From positions 62,001 to 126,000 of the forward strand of contig JALQPE010001740.1 in assembly GCA_030407315.1 (NCBI GenBank): a stretch of 64,000 bases of DNA, read 5' to 3'. Of this stretch, positions 1 through 8,302 are shown piece by piece. Below the pieces are notes generated by a model, which saw only the letters and a program-made list of their open reading frames with translations, did not search any database and was not told the origin of the DNA. This stretch comes from Asparagopsis taxiformis (taxonomy: Eukaryota > Rhodophyta > Florideophyceae > Bonnemaisoniales > Bonnemaisoniaceae). The translations under genes and the position numbers were made by a program. Numbering within the stretch: the first letter of the stretch is position 1; every line of letters starts with the position of its first letter.

Positions 1-711
1 TGGTTGGTGTGAATTGGAAGAACTGAGCGGTGCAGACGGGCTCGGTCTCAAAGTTGCAGTGTTCTGACTAGAGTAAGGATTAATCTTAAGCGACTGAACC
101 GTAGCAAAAGGAGCAGTTGGATACAACGAAGCGGAGGTCATCTCCGGCGATGAAGCGCTAGGCTGCAGATCAGAAGGTTGCGAACCGTTAGGATAAGGAT
201 TTGGCGGCGAATCAGCATACTGCGCAGGCCGATTAGGATTGGGTGGCGGCGGGCCCGGCATCCCCCATCGGCCAGGAACGTACTCTTCTGTCGGGTACTG
301 ATTCATCGGCGGCGATGGGGCCGGAGCAGGTGCGGACGGAACGGGCGCAGGTGCGGGGACTGCGGGAGGTGGGGCGGGGGCTGGTGGGGGCGGTATGGAT
401 GTGGGAGGCGGGGCGGATACCGGTGCGGGTGGCGGACCCGGTTGGTACGGATACGACGGCTGGTGGGTAGGCGGCGGGCATGGATTTGGGGCGGGATACT
501 GCGGATGCACGTTGGGCGGATGCGGATTCACCGGCGGTGGCGGATAATGGTTGGGCGGGTAGCCGTAATTGGGAGCGTATGGATTGTAACCATAGGGTCC
601 CGCCGGCGCGTAGGGATACGGTTGTGCATTTGGTGCGCACCCGTCCGGTTTCAGGAAGCCGTTTACAAATTTGTCCACGTTCTTCTCCACGAGCTTGGTT
701 ATCTTCTTCAT
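1..711 (-). CDS. Proline-rich protein, N-terminal part (cut by window edge)
   Basis: An open frame runs leftward without a stop from an ATG at 711 to base 1, so the 3' end lies outside the window and 237 codons are visible. The first about 20 residues are a short charged helix (start MKKITKLVEKNVDKFVNGF). The rest is a low-complexity domain very rich in Pro, Tyr, Asn and Ala, with Y-x-PP and poly-Pro/Ala-Pro runs at about residues 45-140, then a Ser/Pro/Thr-rich part. No signal peptide or membrane segment is seen. I found no in-frame ATG further upstream in the stretch I checked. The composition resembles disordered PY/PP-rich adaptor or cell-wall-like proteins, but no family is recognised. 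The function is unknown. Confidence 0.7.
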   Translation of the reverse strand, partial: MKKITKLVEKNVDKFVNGFLKPDGCAPNAQPYPYAPAGPYGYNPYAPNYGYPPNHYPPPPVNPHPPNVHPQYPAPNPCPPPTHQPSYPYQPGPPPAPVSAPPPTSIPPPPAPAPPPAVPAPAPVPSAPAPAPSPPMNQYPTEEYVPGRWGMPGPPPPNPNRPAQYADSPPNPYPNGSQPSDLQPSASSPEMTSASLYPTAPFATVQSLKINPYSSQNTATLRPSPSAPLSSSNSHQP

Positions 712-1579
712 GGCGACGGGATGGATGCGCGTGGAAGATGACGCCAAGCGGTAGGTTGGTTGGCGGAAAGGATTTTGGGGTTGTGACAGCGACGGGGAAA
801 TTCGATTGGTTTTGGTGGGGGATTGAAAAATAGAAATTCTGGACAGTTGCGTTTCGTACGCATCGTGCTGTACATATGGAAGGTTGACATTGTTACAGCA
901 TTGGTTGATGACTGTGCTGCTGCCGTTTTTCTATGCGGGCATGTGTGCAAACTATCCTGATGTGGCGGTGTGTTGAGCTTTCTCCCTCCGATGCAGCGGC
1001 TGTTTGCTCTTTGAAACTACGAATTGGAACGATGCCGGTTGCATTCTCGTGCGCATCTTGTGTTGGTGCGTGTCTGGTTTTATGGCTGGCCCAGTGCGGA
1101 ATCAATTGTACGACAGACACTTGTCCCGTTATCTGAAAGCCGCGGTACGGTCGGTTGCTTGAATTAGCCAGATGGGTGCGGTGTAGTGCTATCTATTCCC
1201 TCTGTGACTGGACTTGTTTCCTTGCCTTCCCACCAATCGTCTTGGCAGATGGTAAGCAAAACTAAACCAGTATAATGGCGCGTGTGCTGGTTGATGCGAC
1301 TGCACACGGGTAAATCAACTGCGAGTTGTCCATTTTCAATACTACTCTACTCATACCACATGTGTTTTACTGCGTCTACCCGAATTGGCGCTCGTCACGG
1401 GGTGTATGCCGTTGCAAAGTTTAGTTCCCAATTCCATATGCCGAAAATCTTCTATCATTTACTACCAGTTAGCACGTACCAAGTACACTACATTACACTA
1501 GACGTTGTGAAAAGCTATCAATAGCTCGTATTCCTCTTCAAAATGGTGCTGCTGCATCCAGGCCGACACCTCAACTGAT
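712..1579. other. Intergenic stretch, no gene seen
   Basis: It lies between two leftward genes and must hold the 3' region of the Hog gene and the promoter of the proline-rich gene. Only short frames are present and none has a recognisable product. No tRNA or repeat was seen. Confidence 0.5.
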
Positions 1580-3676
1580 TCAAATCACGCTCGTCACATA
1601 TGAAACATACCATCTTTCATCCGCAAACAGCTTTGACAAACCAGCAATCGTCCTCCCCGTCCAGCTTTCCACCAATCTCAGCGGAAGCAATAGAGCATGA
1701 GCAAAGTGCGGACGCACACATGCTGTATACGTACTTGACACAATCCCCTTTCCGTTCCAGAACACCACAATGTCACCACTGCTAGTTTGTGGATTGAAAA
1801 TACCCTTGAAAACCTTTTCTTCGACGTGAAGCACAGCCTCACTCTCGCTACATGTCCACGCGTCCCTATCGCACACAATGACACGGTCGCCCACCTTGAC
1901 GCTTTCAGCGGTCATGAGGCGGCCGTTGACGTACAGATAGTGCAGGGAAGAGATGGCGATATCAGCGCGTGCCGTCTTGATGTACATAAACTTTGCGTAG
2001 CGACGACTGGAATGTGTAAACATCAACACGGTAGTAAAGTTACCCGAGCCATCACGAACGGCGTGTCCGACCTGTAGCGCGTCCATGGACAGCATGGAGC
2101 CGTCGGAGAGCTGGACTTGTGCTGCTTGCGGGAAGCATGCGAGCAGTCCTGTATCGACCGGTGTTGTCGATGGCGATGCGGAATTGGACGGCGAAATGGT
2201 CGGAGTGGGGGAAGCAGGTGTCACGGTGGCAGATGGTGTAGGAGCTACATCTGTAGCTACAGTTGTAGCAGATACTGTATTGGTGGTTGTCGGTGCGCTT
2301 GTTGTCGGAAAAGTCGGCACCGTTTGAGAAGGGTTGACAGACGAATTGTAAGCGACTGGAGATGGCGCTATGTCGCAATTGGAGAAAATTTGGATGAGTT
2401 GTTTCGAATTTGTATACAAACACTCATTCAATTGCTTCGTATTGGAGAGTTGGAAGACATAAACGGAGAATGAATTGGCATCCGATTCAGCAGCGAGCAG
2501 CGCATTGAGAGCCATTGGATCCACGCCTGGTGGAATCTTGCGATCGTTCAAGTCATCTGCGAGATGGATAGTTGTAACGATCACAACCGAATCTTGTTCG
2601 ACGGTATACGGGCCGCATAAAGTGCCTTTAGGCGCGAAAGCGCCGCGGAAGATGCGGTCCAGAACGGCGACGCCGAGTTGTTGAAACTGATTGGTGACAG
2701 ATGCAAACTGTGTTTCAAACGGAACATTTGCAGCATCGGCGACAGTCGCGTTGGTTTCCGACACGTACACGTAGCGTATAAGCGCTTCAAGAACCGCCTC
2801 TGCTTCTTTGGGAATGCTATTTGCGGCGCGAGCGTGCAGCAATCCGGACACGTTGAACATCGGCGCTGATAATTGGCAGATGTGATTATCAATTGAAACG
2901 GCAACAGTGCCGATACTAACATCATTATTTGAAATGTGCGCAGCGTCGTGAGTGGTGAGATTGAGCTGCATGTGATTTGGCAGGTTGGAATCGCACTTGC
3001 ACGGCAGTCTATCCACATCAATGAGCAGTTGTTGTGCGTTGGTAAAACTAGTATTGGAGATTCCACTAACCGTAAGGCCAGTTACGGTGCGCAGTAACAC
3101 GTCATGTTGCGCCGGTTTAAAGTACATACATGTGAAATGGGGCGTGGAAGCGATGAAGAAATAGTGCTGCGCTGGCGGGTGTAACATGACGCGCTGCTGA
3201 TCACTAGTGGCGTTTAAAATTGAGTTGATTATCAATGCAAAATCCTGAATGACCAGCGCAGTGGCGGGCAGAAAGGCGTTGTCCGCGGCGCATGATATGG
3301 TGTCGGGCTGGATTTGGGCAAACCATTGCTGGTACCGATGCGTGGTCTGAGTGGATGCGTCCGGTTGGACGGTGGGAATCGGGAAAAATGAAAGCACAGC
3401 GCTGGCGGATGTAGCGGCTCTGCATGGGTGGGAGTCGATGCGAAATTGTGTTTCTAAATTTATAGCGAGTGAATTGGTAGGCTGACGCGATACGGCCAGA
3501 CAGGTTAGTTGCTTCGGACACGGCGATTGGCCGTTTTGGTCCGGATTGGATGCCAGGTCGAACGCGGTGTAGTTACCGGGTATGACGGCGTCAACCGCGA
3601 CCGATTGTTGCGCGCGGATCGCGCGCATGTGGACGTGCTGCAGCGTTAGGAGGAGGAGGAGGAGGAGAGGGAACAT
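1580..3676 (-). CDS. Secreted Hedgehog-type Hint (Hog) domain protein
   Basis: This 698-residue protein starts with a clear signal peptide (poly-Leu core, about residues 1-23). A novel extracellular region follows (about 24-440) with many N-glycosylation sequons and several cysteines, then a Thr/Ser/Pro mucin-like linker (about 440-512). From Cys514 the sequence is a Hint/Hog autoprocessing domain. It opens with CFPQAAQVQLSDGSM, followed by the ALQVGHAV turn, and the block-B histidine lies in ISSLHYLYV (His579). It also has VKVGDRVIV and a late FNPQTSSGDIVV block that is typical of hedgehog C-terminal domains rather than inteins. In the family, the first Cys attacks the preceding peptide bond and the N-terminal part is released as an ester. 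The usual Gly before the Cys is Ala here, and the block-B Thr is Ser. The segment after the Hint core contains HALLLPLRLV, reminiscent of the sterol-recognition part. Processing is inferred. The N-terminal ligand part is not recognised. Confidence 0.85.
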   Translation of the reverse strand: MFPLLLLLLLTLQHVHMRAIRAQQSVAVDAVIPGNYTAFDLASNPDQNGQSPCPKQLTCLAVSRQPTNSLAINLETQFRIDSHPCRAATSASAVLSFFPIPTVQPDASTQTTHRYQQWFAQIQPDTISCAADNAFLPATALVIQDFALIINSILNATSDQQRVMLHPPAQHYFFIASTPHFTCMYFKPAQHDVLLRTVTGLTVSGISNTSFTNAQQLLIDVDRLPCKCDSNLPNHMQLNLTTHDAAHISNNDVSIGTVAVSIDNHICQLSAPMFNVSGLLHARAANSIPKEAEAVLEALIRYVYVSETNATVADAANVPFETQFASVTNQFQQLGVAVLDRIFRGAFAPKGTLCGPYTVEQDSVVIVTTIHLADDLNDRKIPPGVDPMALNALLAAESDANSFSVYVFQLSNTKQLNECLYTNSKQLIQIFSNCDIAPSPVAYNSSVNPSQTVPTFPTTSAPTTTNTVSATTVATDVAPTPSATVTPASPTPTISPSNSASPSTTPVDTGLLACFPQAAQVQLSDGSMLSMDALQVGHAVRDGSGNFTTVLMFTHSSRRYAKFMYIKTARADIAISSLHYLYVNGRLMTAESVKVGDRVIVCDRDAWTCSESEAVLHVEEKVFKGIFNPQTSSGDIVVFWNGKGIVSSTYTACVRPHFAHALLLPLRLVESWTGRTIAGLSKLFADERWYVSYVTSVI

Positions 3677-4364
3677 TATGCTGTGGCTGTGTGGTGGTCA
3701 TGGCGGGGTGGGGGCGATGTATGGGTGCGTGTTATGGTTTATCAAGTGGGACGCGACATTGGTGTGTCTGTAGGAAAGATGTCGTGTCAGGCAGGTGCTG
3801 AGTTGGGTGGAAGGGACGTTGCGGGATGGAAAGATTGCGGGTTGCGTCAGCGCGAATGATGGAGCAAATGCGCCGGTGTAGTGTTGGATGCATGTGGTGG
3901 ATGATACGTGTTGAGTGTTGACCAACAAGAAATGATATTGTGGTTGCAAGATTGTCCGTGTGAGTCGACTGGCAAAAAGGATTAAAGGCATGCGCGCCTT
4001 TATCCGTTTGAGTGGTTGCCGCCTGTTCACAGCATATGCCGTGATATCACGACGCCGGTGACGGCTGGCAGCGAAAAGATTTTGTCGTGGCAACAAACAC
4101 TTCAATTCAACTAGATCAACACAACTGCCATGTGACCGTACCCTAGGTGCTAACGCGTAATCGATGGCTACTACTTGATCGCGTATTGCAATCATGCCTC
4201 GTTTCAAGCAGACACACTTTGTCACGTTCAAAAGAGGCACGATTTGGATCACCATCCAAGTAGTAGACACTCCCCACCATATTTGCAGCCATCCTCTGTC
4301 GTCCAATGTACACATGTATCGCCACCCATAACCATAAACCATAAACTTGCCCATTTGCCCGCTG
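3677..4364. other. Intergenic: Hog promoter and cyclin 3' region
   Basis: Both flanking genes point left, so this holds the promoter of the Hog gene and the 3' UTR of the cyclin. A long leftward open frame crosses it into the cyclin gene in another phase and has no recognisable product. No other feature was seen. Confidence 0.45.
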
Positions 4365-5402
4365 TCAAGCACTTTTGAAGTCAGGAAAATTTGTTGGTTG
4401 AGAGCCAGTAGCACGCACATCCTTTCGACTTCGTTTGCCCGCCGTATTGGCGCGAGCACTTTTCGACTTGCTGTTACTGCTGCTGCGTACATTGGACTGC
4501 GAATGGCCATCCGTACTCACATAGCTCATCTTATCAGATGACAAACACGTCTCCGAGTTACCCGACGTCGCGTCCTTGCCGTCCATTTGCAGATATCCCT
4601 GCACAGAAACAGGTGATGATGACATTACGCACACATACTCTAGACGCTTCACCTGCGACAGGTACTCCTCCACACCCACATGTAGTCTGTAATCCATATA
4701 CGACAGAAACTGCAGCTCCAATCGGTTCATTTCACGGCTGGTCGGTATGCCACCCACCTTGGCATAATGCACGTTAGCAAAGCAACGATCATCGAGCATT
4801 TTGCACGCCAATGTCAACGACGTGACCAACAAACGGTGCATATTGAACGGTGTGATCAACAGTCGTTGCTTCCTCTCCGAGATGCGCTCCAAATAGATGA
4901 GCATGACCACAAAGGCGGAAGGACTGCATTGTGTGTAGGTGACTAGACGCTTGACATAATCTCTGGTTGGGATTTCAGGTTTTGAAACGCTGAAAAAGAC
5001 ACTTTCTGGTTCCGAATAGGTGGGCAAGGTGACGATTTTACTATTCTCGTCCGCCTTGCGATCCAGTAGCGCCGAAACGCGTGAAATGAAGGCGTCCTTG
5101 GTGAAGTTTCCGACGAAAGGCGGCACAGGGGCGGCGGCGACAGCTCCAGCACTCACGGGCTGCGCCTCCCAGCGTTGATGCAAGTGCTGGTGGTCTTGGG
5201 AACGCTTGTCGTACGGATGGGGCAGCGGCAAATGCATCTGATGGTTCATAGAGTGCAAATGCTGTTGCTGCTGAATGTGATGGTAGGTATTGAGCGAGTC
5301 TTCTACGTGGGTGCTTTCAGTGTGACATTTTGCGGTGCCGTTTGCAACGACGGGATGGCCATAATAGTGACCACCATAGTGATGGGGGAGAGGATGTTGC
5401 AT
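4365..5402 (-). CDS. U/P-type cyclin (PHO80-like)
   Basis: The protein has 345 residues. About 95 N-terminal residues are His/Gln/Tyr-rich and disordered. A single cyclin box of the PHO80/CYCU class follows (about residues 105-250). Recognisable pieces are SRVSALLDRK, CSPSAFVVMLIYLERI, FNMHRLLVTSLTLACKMLDD, YAKVGGIPTSREMNRLE and FLSYMDYRLHV. This class pairs with PHO85/CDK5-like kinases and links nutrient (often phosphate) or stress state to cell-cycle or transcription control. The Ser/Lys-rich C-terminal tail (about 275-345) has a likely nuclear localisation signal (AGKRSRKDVR). A related but diverged cyclin lies at 21868-22566. Three CACGTG boxes lie 96-157 bp upstream of the ATG. Confidence 0.87.
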   Translation of the reverse strand: MQHPLPHHYGGHYYGHPVVANGTAKCHTESTHVEDSLNTYHHIQQQQHLHSMNHQMHLPLPHPYDKRSQDHQHLHQRWEAQPVSAGAVAAAPVPPFVGNFTKDAFISRVSALLDRKADENSKIVTLPTYSEPESVFFSVSKPEIPTRDYVKRLVTYTQCSPSAFVVMLIYLERISERKQRLLITPFNMHRLLVTSLTLACKMLDDRCFANVHYAKVGGIPTSREMNRLELQFLSYMDYRLHVGVEEYLSQVKRLEYVCVMSSSPVSVQGYLQMDGKDATSGNSETCLSSDKMSYVSTDGHSQSNVRSSSNSKSKSARANTAGKRSRKDVRATGSQPTNFPDFKSA

Positions 5403-7057
5403 TACGGCTGACGGACTGAGACGTTCATCAAGCTCAGATACCGTACACCCTCGTTTGTCGGCGTATCCGACGAAGGGCTGATATACTTACGAGAATGCAC
5501 GTGTATAGATACAGTTGTATTTCGAATAACAATATATGCACGTGTGTTTTATACACGTGTTCCCTGAGTGCATGTGTATGGCGTGACAATTTATGTGCTA
5601 TTTCGATACCTCGGTGGCAGGCGAAGTGGCCATCGCCGGTGTAAACATATTGTTTGTTGCCGCACAGCATGCAGCCGCAGGCCGGATCTCTCTATGCTAC
5701 ACAACCAGGGTACCATCTTGTTCTCGTGAATGGTTACTGTTCCATTCCTGGAGAGACTACGCCGTTTCAAAACTAGCTAATTTTCTCCACAGATCTATAA
5801 CCTACCGAGCGATACAGGTGTATCTTTCTTTGAAACCCATCCTATGGTCATTTCAACCGTTCAATATTATTTCGTCACGTGATGGTAATCAACAAATCAT
5901 CCTAGCTAGACCGTTGCATCTACGCATACACGTTCAGGATTCCCCTCCAATGTACACATCAACGCTATACTCCAGCCTCCTCGATTCACTTGTTGACGCT
6001 TGCAACGTAGTGCACGTGGCGATTGCGACGACTTGATGCGAGCTCGCCAGATCGAGATACCCTACTCGAGTGTGTACACTTGTAAAAACTGTTGTCGCTA
6101 CATGCACTACTATATAGCATTACGTCATTGGAGCGCGAAAAAACTTAAAACGTGTGCCGAAAAATTGCCCAAACTTTCAACAATGTGGACAGACTCAAAC
6201 CTTGTCAACTGTGCTGTCAACGATGCCAATTAATCCATGCCGCAGACCGTTACACACCTCTTTTTGCAGCAGGCCTAAACTCGCTAACTGGCCGCCGGCA
6301 AATTGCGTGCGTGGCCAGTTTGATTGACCTCCTTCCCGTCGACAATCCTGCGTGGCAACAGCCCACTTGAATCAGCAATTTGCTTACATCGCCTGCTGGA
6401 ATTACGCATTGACAGATGCGCGTCATGTGTGCAGATCATGACTCACTGATGACGTAATGTAAAATTGACATTTTGCTGACAAAAATTATAATACAAATGA
6501 ATCAGCGACACTCTCAACAACTTCACCCTCGCTCGCCCTTTTGTTACTGCTGTCACAGCGACTGCACCCAAATTTATTTTGTATTCCTCAGCAAAAACAA
6601 TCCTCCCAACCACACTGAATAGATCACTTTAGAGTATCCCCATGCAACACCAAACATGGTTGGTCAAAATAGAAAGGCATACACTCAGTCAGCAATAAAA
6701 TTGCTCGCCTCCACAGACCATTCCGAAACAACTACATGTCGTGTGCATCAATTGGCGACCCAATTACTCGCATGCAGCGGCAACGGAAAAATTGTAATGT
6801 CACCCGCCACCAACCCAAAATTTCCTGCAATCCAATTGGCGTGAACACATGTCGCGCGACCAATCCAATTGCAAAACGACGAGCACAACAGCCACCAAGC
6901 GCAACGCATCCAATCCGACACGCAACGCGACCGAGATATGAATTTCGACGCCGCATCCGAACCCGCCATGCGACAACTCTTCCGCAATAAATACCGACAA
7001 ACGCACCGACGACCCGCCTCCCACCCGCCAACCACCTGCCCATCCATCACCCCAACC
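5403..7057. other. Long intergenic stretch, 1.65 kb
   Basis: The left end is the cyclin promoter. It holds five CACGTG hexamers (5498, 5539, 5554, 5876, 6013) and two inverted copies of CATTACGTCAT (6118-6128 and 6449-6459). Open frames here are short, lack recognisable domains and are probably not genes. No tRNA or mobile-element sequence was seen. Confidence 0.5.
5498..5559. promoter_or_regulatory. Cluster of three CACGTG (G/E-box) motifs
   Basis: CACGTG occurs at 5498-5503, 5539-5544 and 5554-5559, within 62 bp and just upstream of the leftward cyclin start at 5402. Two more copies lie at 5876 and 6013. In plants and fungi this palindrome is bound by bHLH or bZIP factors; yeast Pho4 is one. 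A regulatory role here is inference. Confidence 0.5.
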
Positions 7058-7264
7058 ATGCCCGTCACCACGCCTCATCTCCAAACCCGCGCCCGCAAAT
7101 CCCTCTGCCCCGCCTACATACCGCACATCTCCGCACACGCGCGCCGTCCGCTACGACCCCGCGCAGTGCTCGCCATGGCACGCCCAGAAAAAGCCGGTCT
7201 CTTCGTGATGATGTCAATAATTCTTCTCTCGGTGCACGCGGTCGCTCCGCGCGCACCGCTCTAA
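7058..7264 (+). CDS. Possible small single-pass, organelle-targeted protein
   Basis: A 68-codon frame starts at an ATG in an AACC context and ends in TAA. The first about 40 residues are rich in Arg, Ser, Pro and Ala and free of acidic residues, like a transit peptide, ending near RAVLAMA. They are followed by a short hydrophobic helix (AGLFVMMSIILLSVHAVA). C-rich third codon positions support coding. The layout resembles nuclear-encoded low-mass photosystem or cytochrome-complex subunits, but no family is recognised. An upstream in-frame ATG at 6938 would give a longer version. It could equally be a chance frame upstream of the TraB gene. Confidence 0.3.
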   Translation: MPVTTPHLQTRARKSLCPAYIPHISAHARRPLRPRAVLAMARPEKAGLFVMMSIILLSVHAVAPRAPL

Positions 7265-7384
7265 CCCATCGCCCGCCATATCAAAAATTAATCGTCAATT
7301 TAACTAGTCATGCACATATCGCACACCATAGATCTTCCACGTAGATCACCGCACATAACCACCAACTAAACACAACCCATCCAC

Positions 7385-8245
7385 ATGCATCCTCCCTCTA
7401 TAACCTTCGCACCACCCGTCGCCAAATACATCCGCAGCACGCCAGGGCGGCGGCACACGCCGCCGCGATACACGCAGCACGCGCGCGCGTCCAATCGGCG
7501 CACACTACGCGCGCCGAGCGGCGATGCGCCGTCCGTGGTGCACATAATCCCCGTGCGACACGGGGACACGACAGGTGTTGACGCCGCGTTGCGCGAGGCG
7601 ACGCCGCGTCCGCAGGTGCTCGTGCTGGAGCTATGCATGCGTCGCGTCTCGCTGTTGGACGACGCGTTGGCAGCGCATGATGCTCCATTGCCGACACGCG
7701 TGCACCGGAATAGCGGCTGGAGTTTTCAGCGGTGTCTCGAGACGTGGCTAGATTGGCAGACGACGCGGCTGGAGCGCGCGCTGAATGGCTCGTCGTCGCC
7801 GCGACGCGCCGCAGAGATGCGATGCGCGGTGGAGACGTTTCGTCAATTGCATGCGTGTGGCAGGGTCGTGCTTGGTGATAGACGTGTCGAGGATACCATG
7901 CTGTACTGGGCGCAACGTGCGCGATTGGCGGAGAAATTGACGCTGGCTTTGGATGTTGCGCTGATGCCGCTGATGGACGTGTTGCAGACGCCATTGGAGC
8001 AGAGACTGGCGGACGATGGTGCATTACAGGAATGGAGGCGTGTGTTGAGCGTTCGAGCGCCGGCGGCTTTTCGTGCCTTGTGTGAGCTGCGCGAGTTGCA
8101 TATGGTATGGGCGTTGCGCGATAGTGCCGCGTGTATGAATGCCGAGTGTGTCGCGCTTGTTTGTGGCGCTGCGCATTGTGACGCGGTTGTAGAATTGCTG
8201 GAGCGAGGTGATGCCGTTCCTGTTTTCCAGCTGCAGCATATGTGA
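7385..8245 (+). CDS. TraB/PrgY-domain protein
   Basis: This 286-residue protein has an Arg-rich, acid-poor leader (about 1-45) suggesting an organelle. A compact TraB domain follows. Recognised parts are VVHIIPVRHGD (family GTAH-like histidine), VLVLELCMRRVSLL (E-L-C-x-x-R), VVLGDRRVEDTMLYWAQ (GDR-x-x-x-T block), a helical LRELHMVWALRD segment, and a late GAAHCD histidine. The TraB family is related to Tiki and EreA folds. Its eukaryotic members sit on mitochondria or other organelles and have poorly defined biochemical roles. The glycine before the first histidine motif is replaced, so activity is uncertain. The 3' end is convergent with NUP54, 57 bp away. Confidence 0.8.
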   Translation: MHPPSITFAPPVAKYIRSTPGRRHTPPRYTQHARASNRRTLRAPSGDAPSVVHIIPVRHGDTTGVDAALREATPRPQVLVLELCMRRVSLLDDALAAHDAPLPTRVHRNSGWSFQRCLETWLDWQTTRLERALNGSSSPRRAAEMRCAVETFRQLHACGRVVLGDRRVEDTMLYWAQRARLAEKLTLALDVALMPLMDVLQTPLEQRLADDGALQEWRRVLSVRAPAAFRALCELRELHMVWALRDSAACMNAECVALVCGAAHCDAVVELLERGDAVPVFQLQHM

Positions 8246-8302
8246 ACACGTTTGAGATGTAGTTTAATAGGACCTATACATGTATTAAGTTTTACAAAAC
8301 TG

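Noticed and set aside
178..741. Long Gly/Arg/Trp-rich plus-strand frame at the left edge
   Set aside because: It is antisense to the proline-rich coding frame, whose Pro codons read as Gly/Arg/Trp on the other strand.
3698..4510. 270-codon minus-strand frame between the Hog and cyclin genes
   Set aside because: It starts inside the cyclin coding sequence in another phase, has no domain, and its composition looks non-coding.
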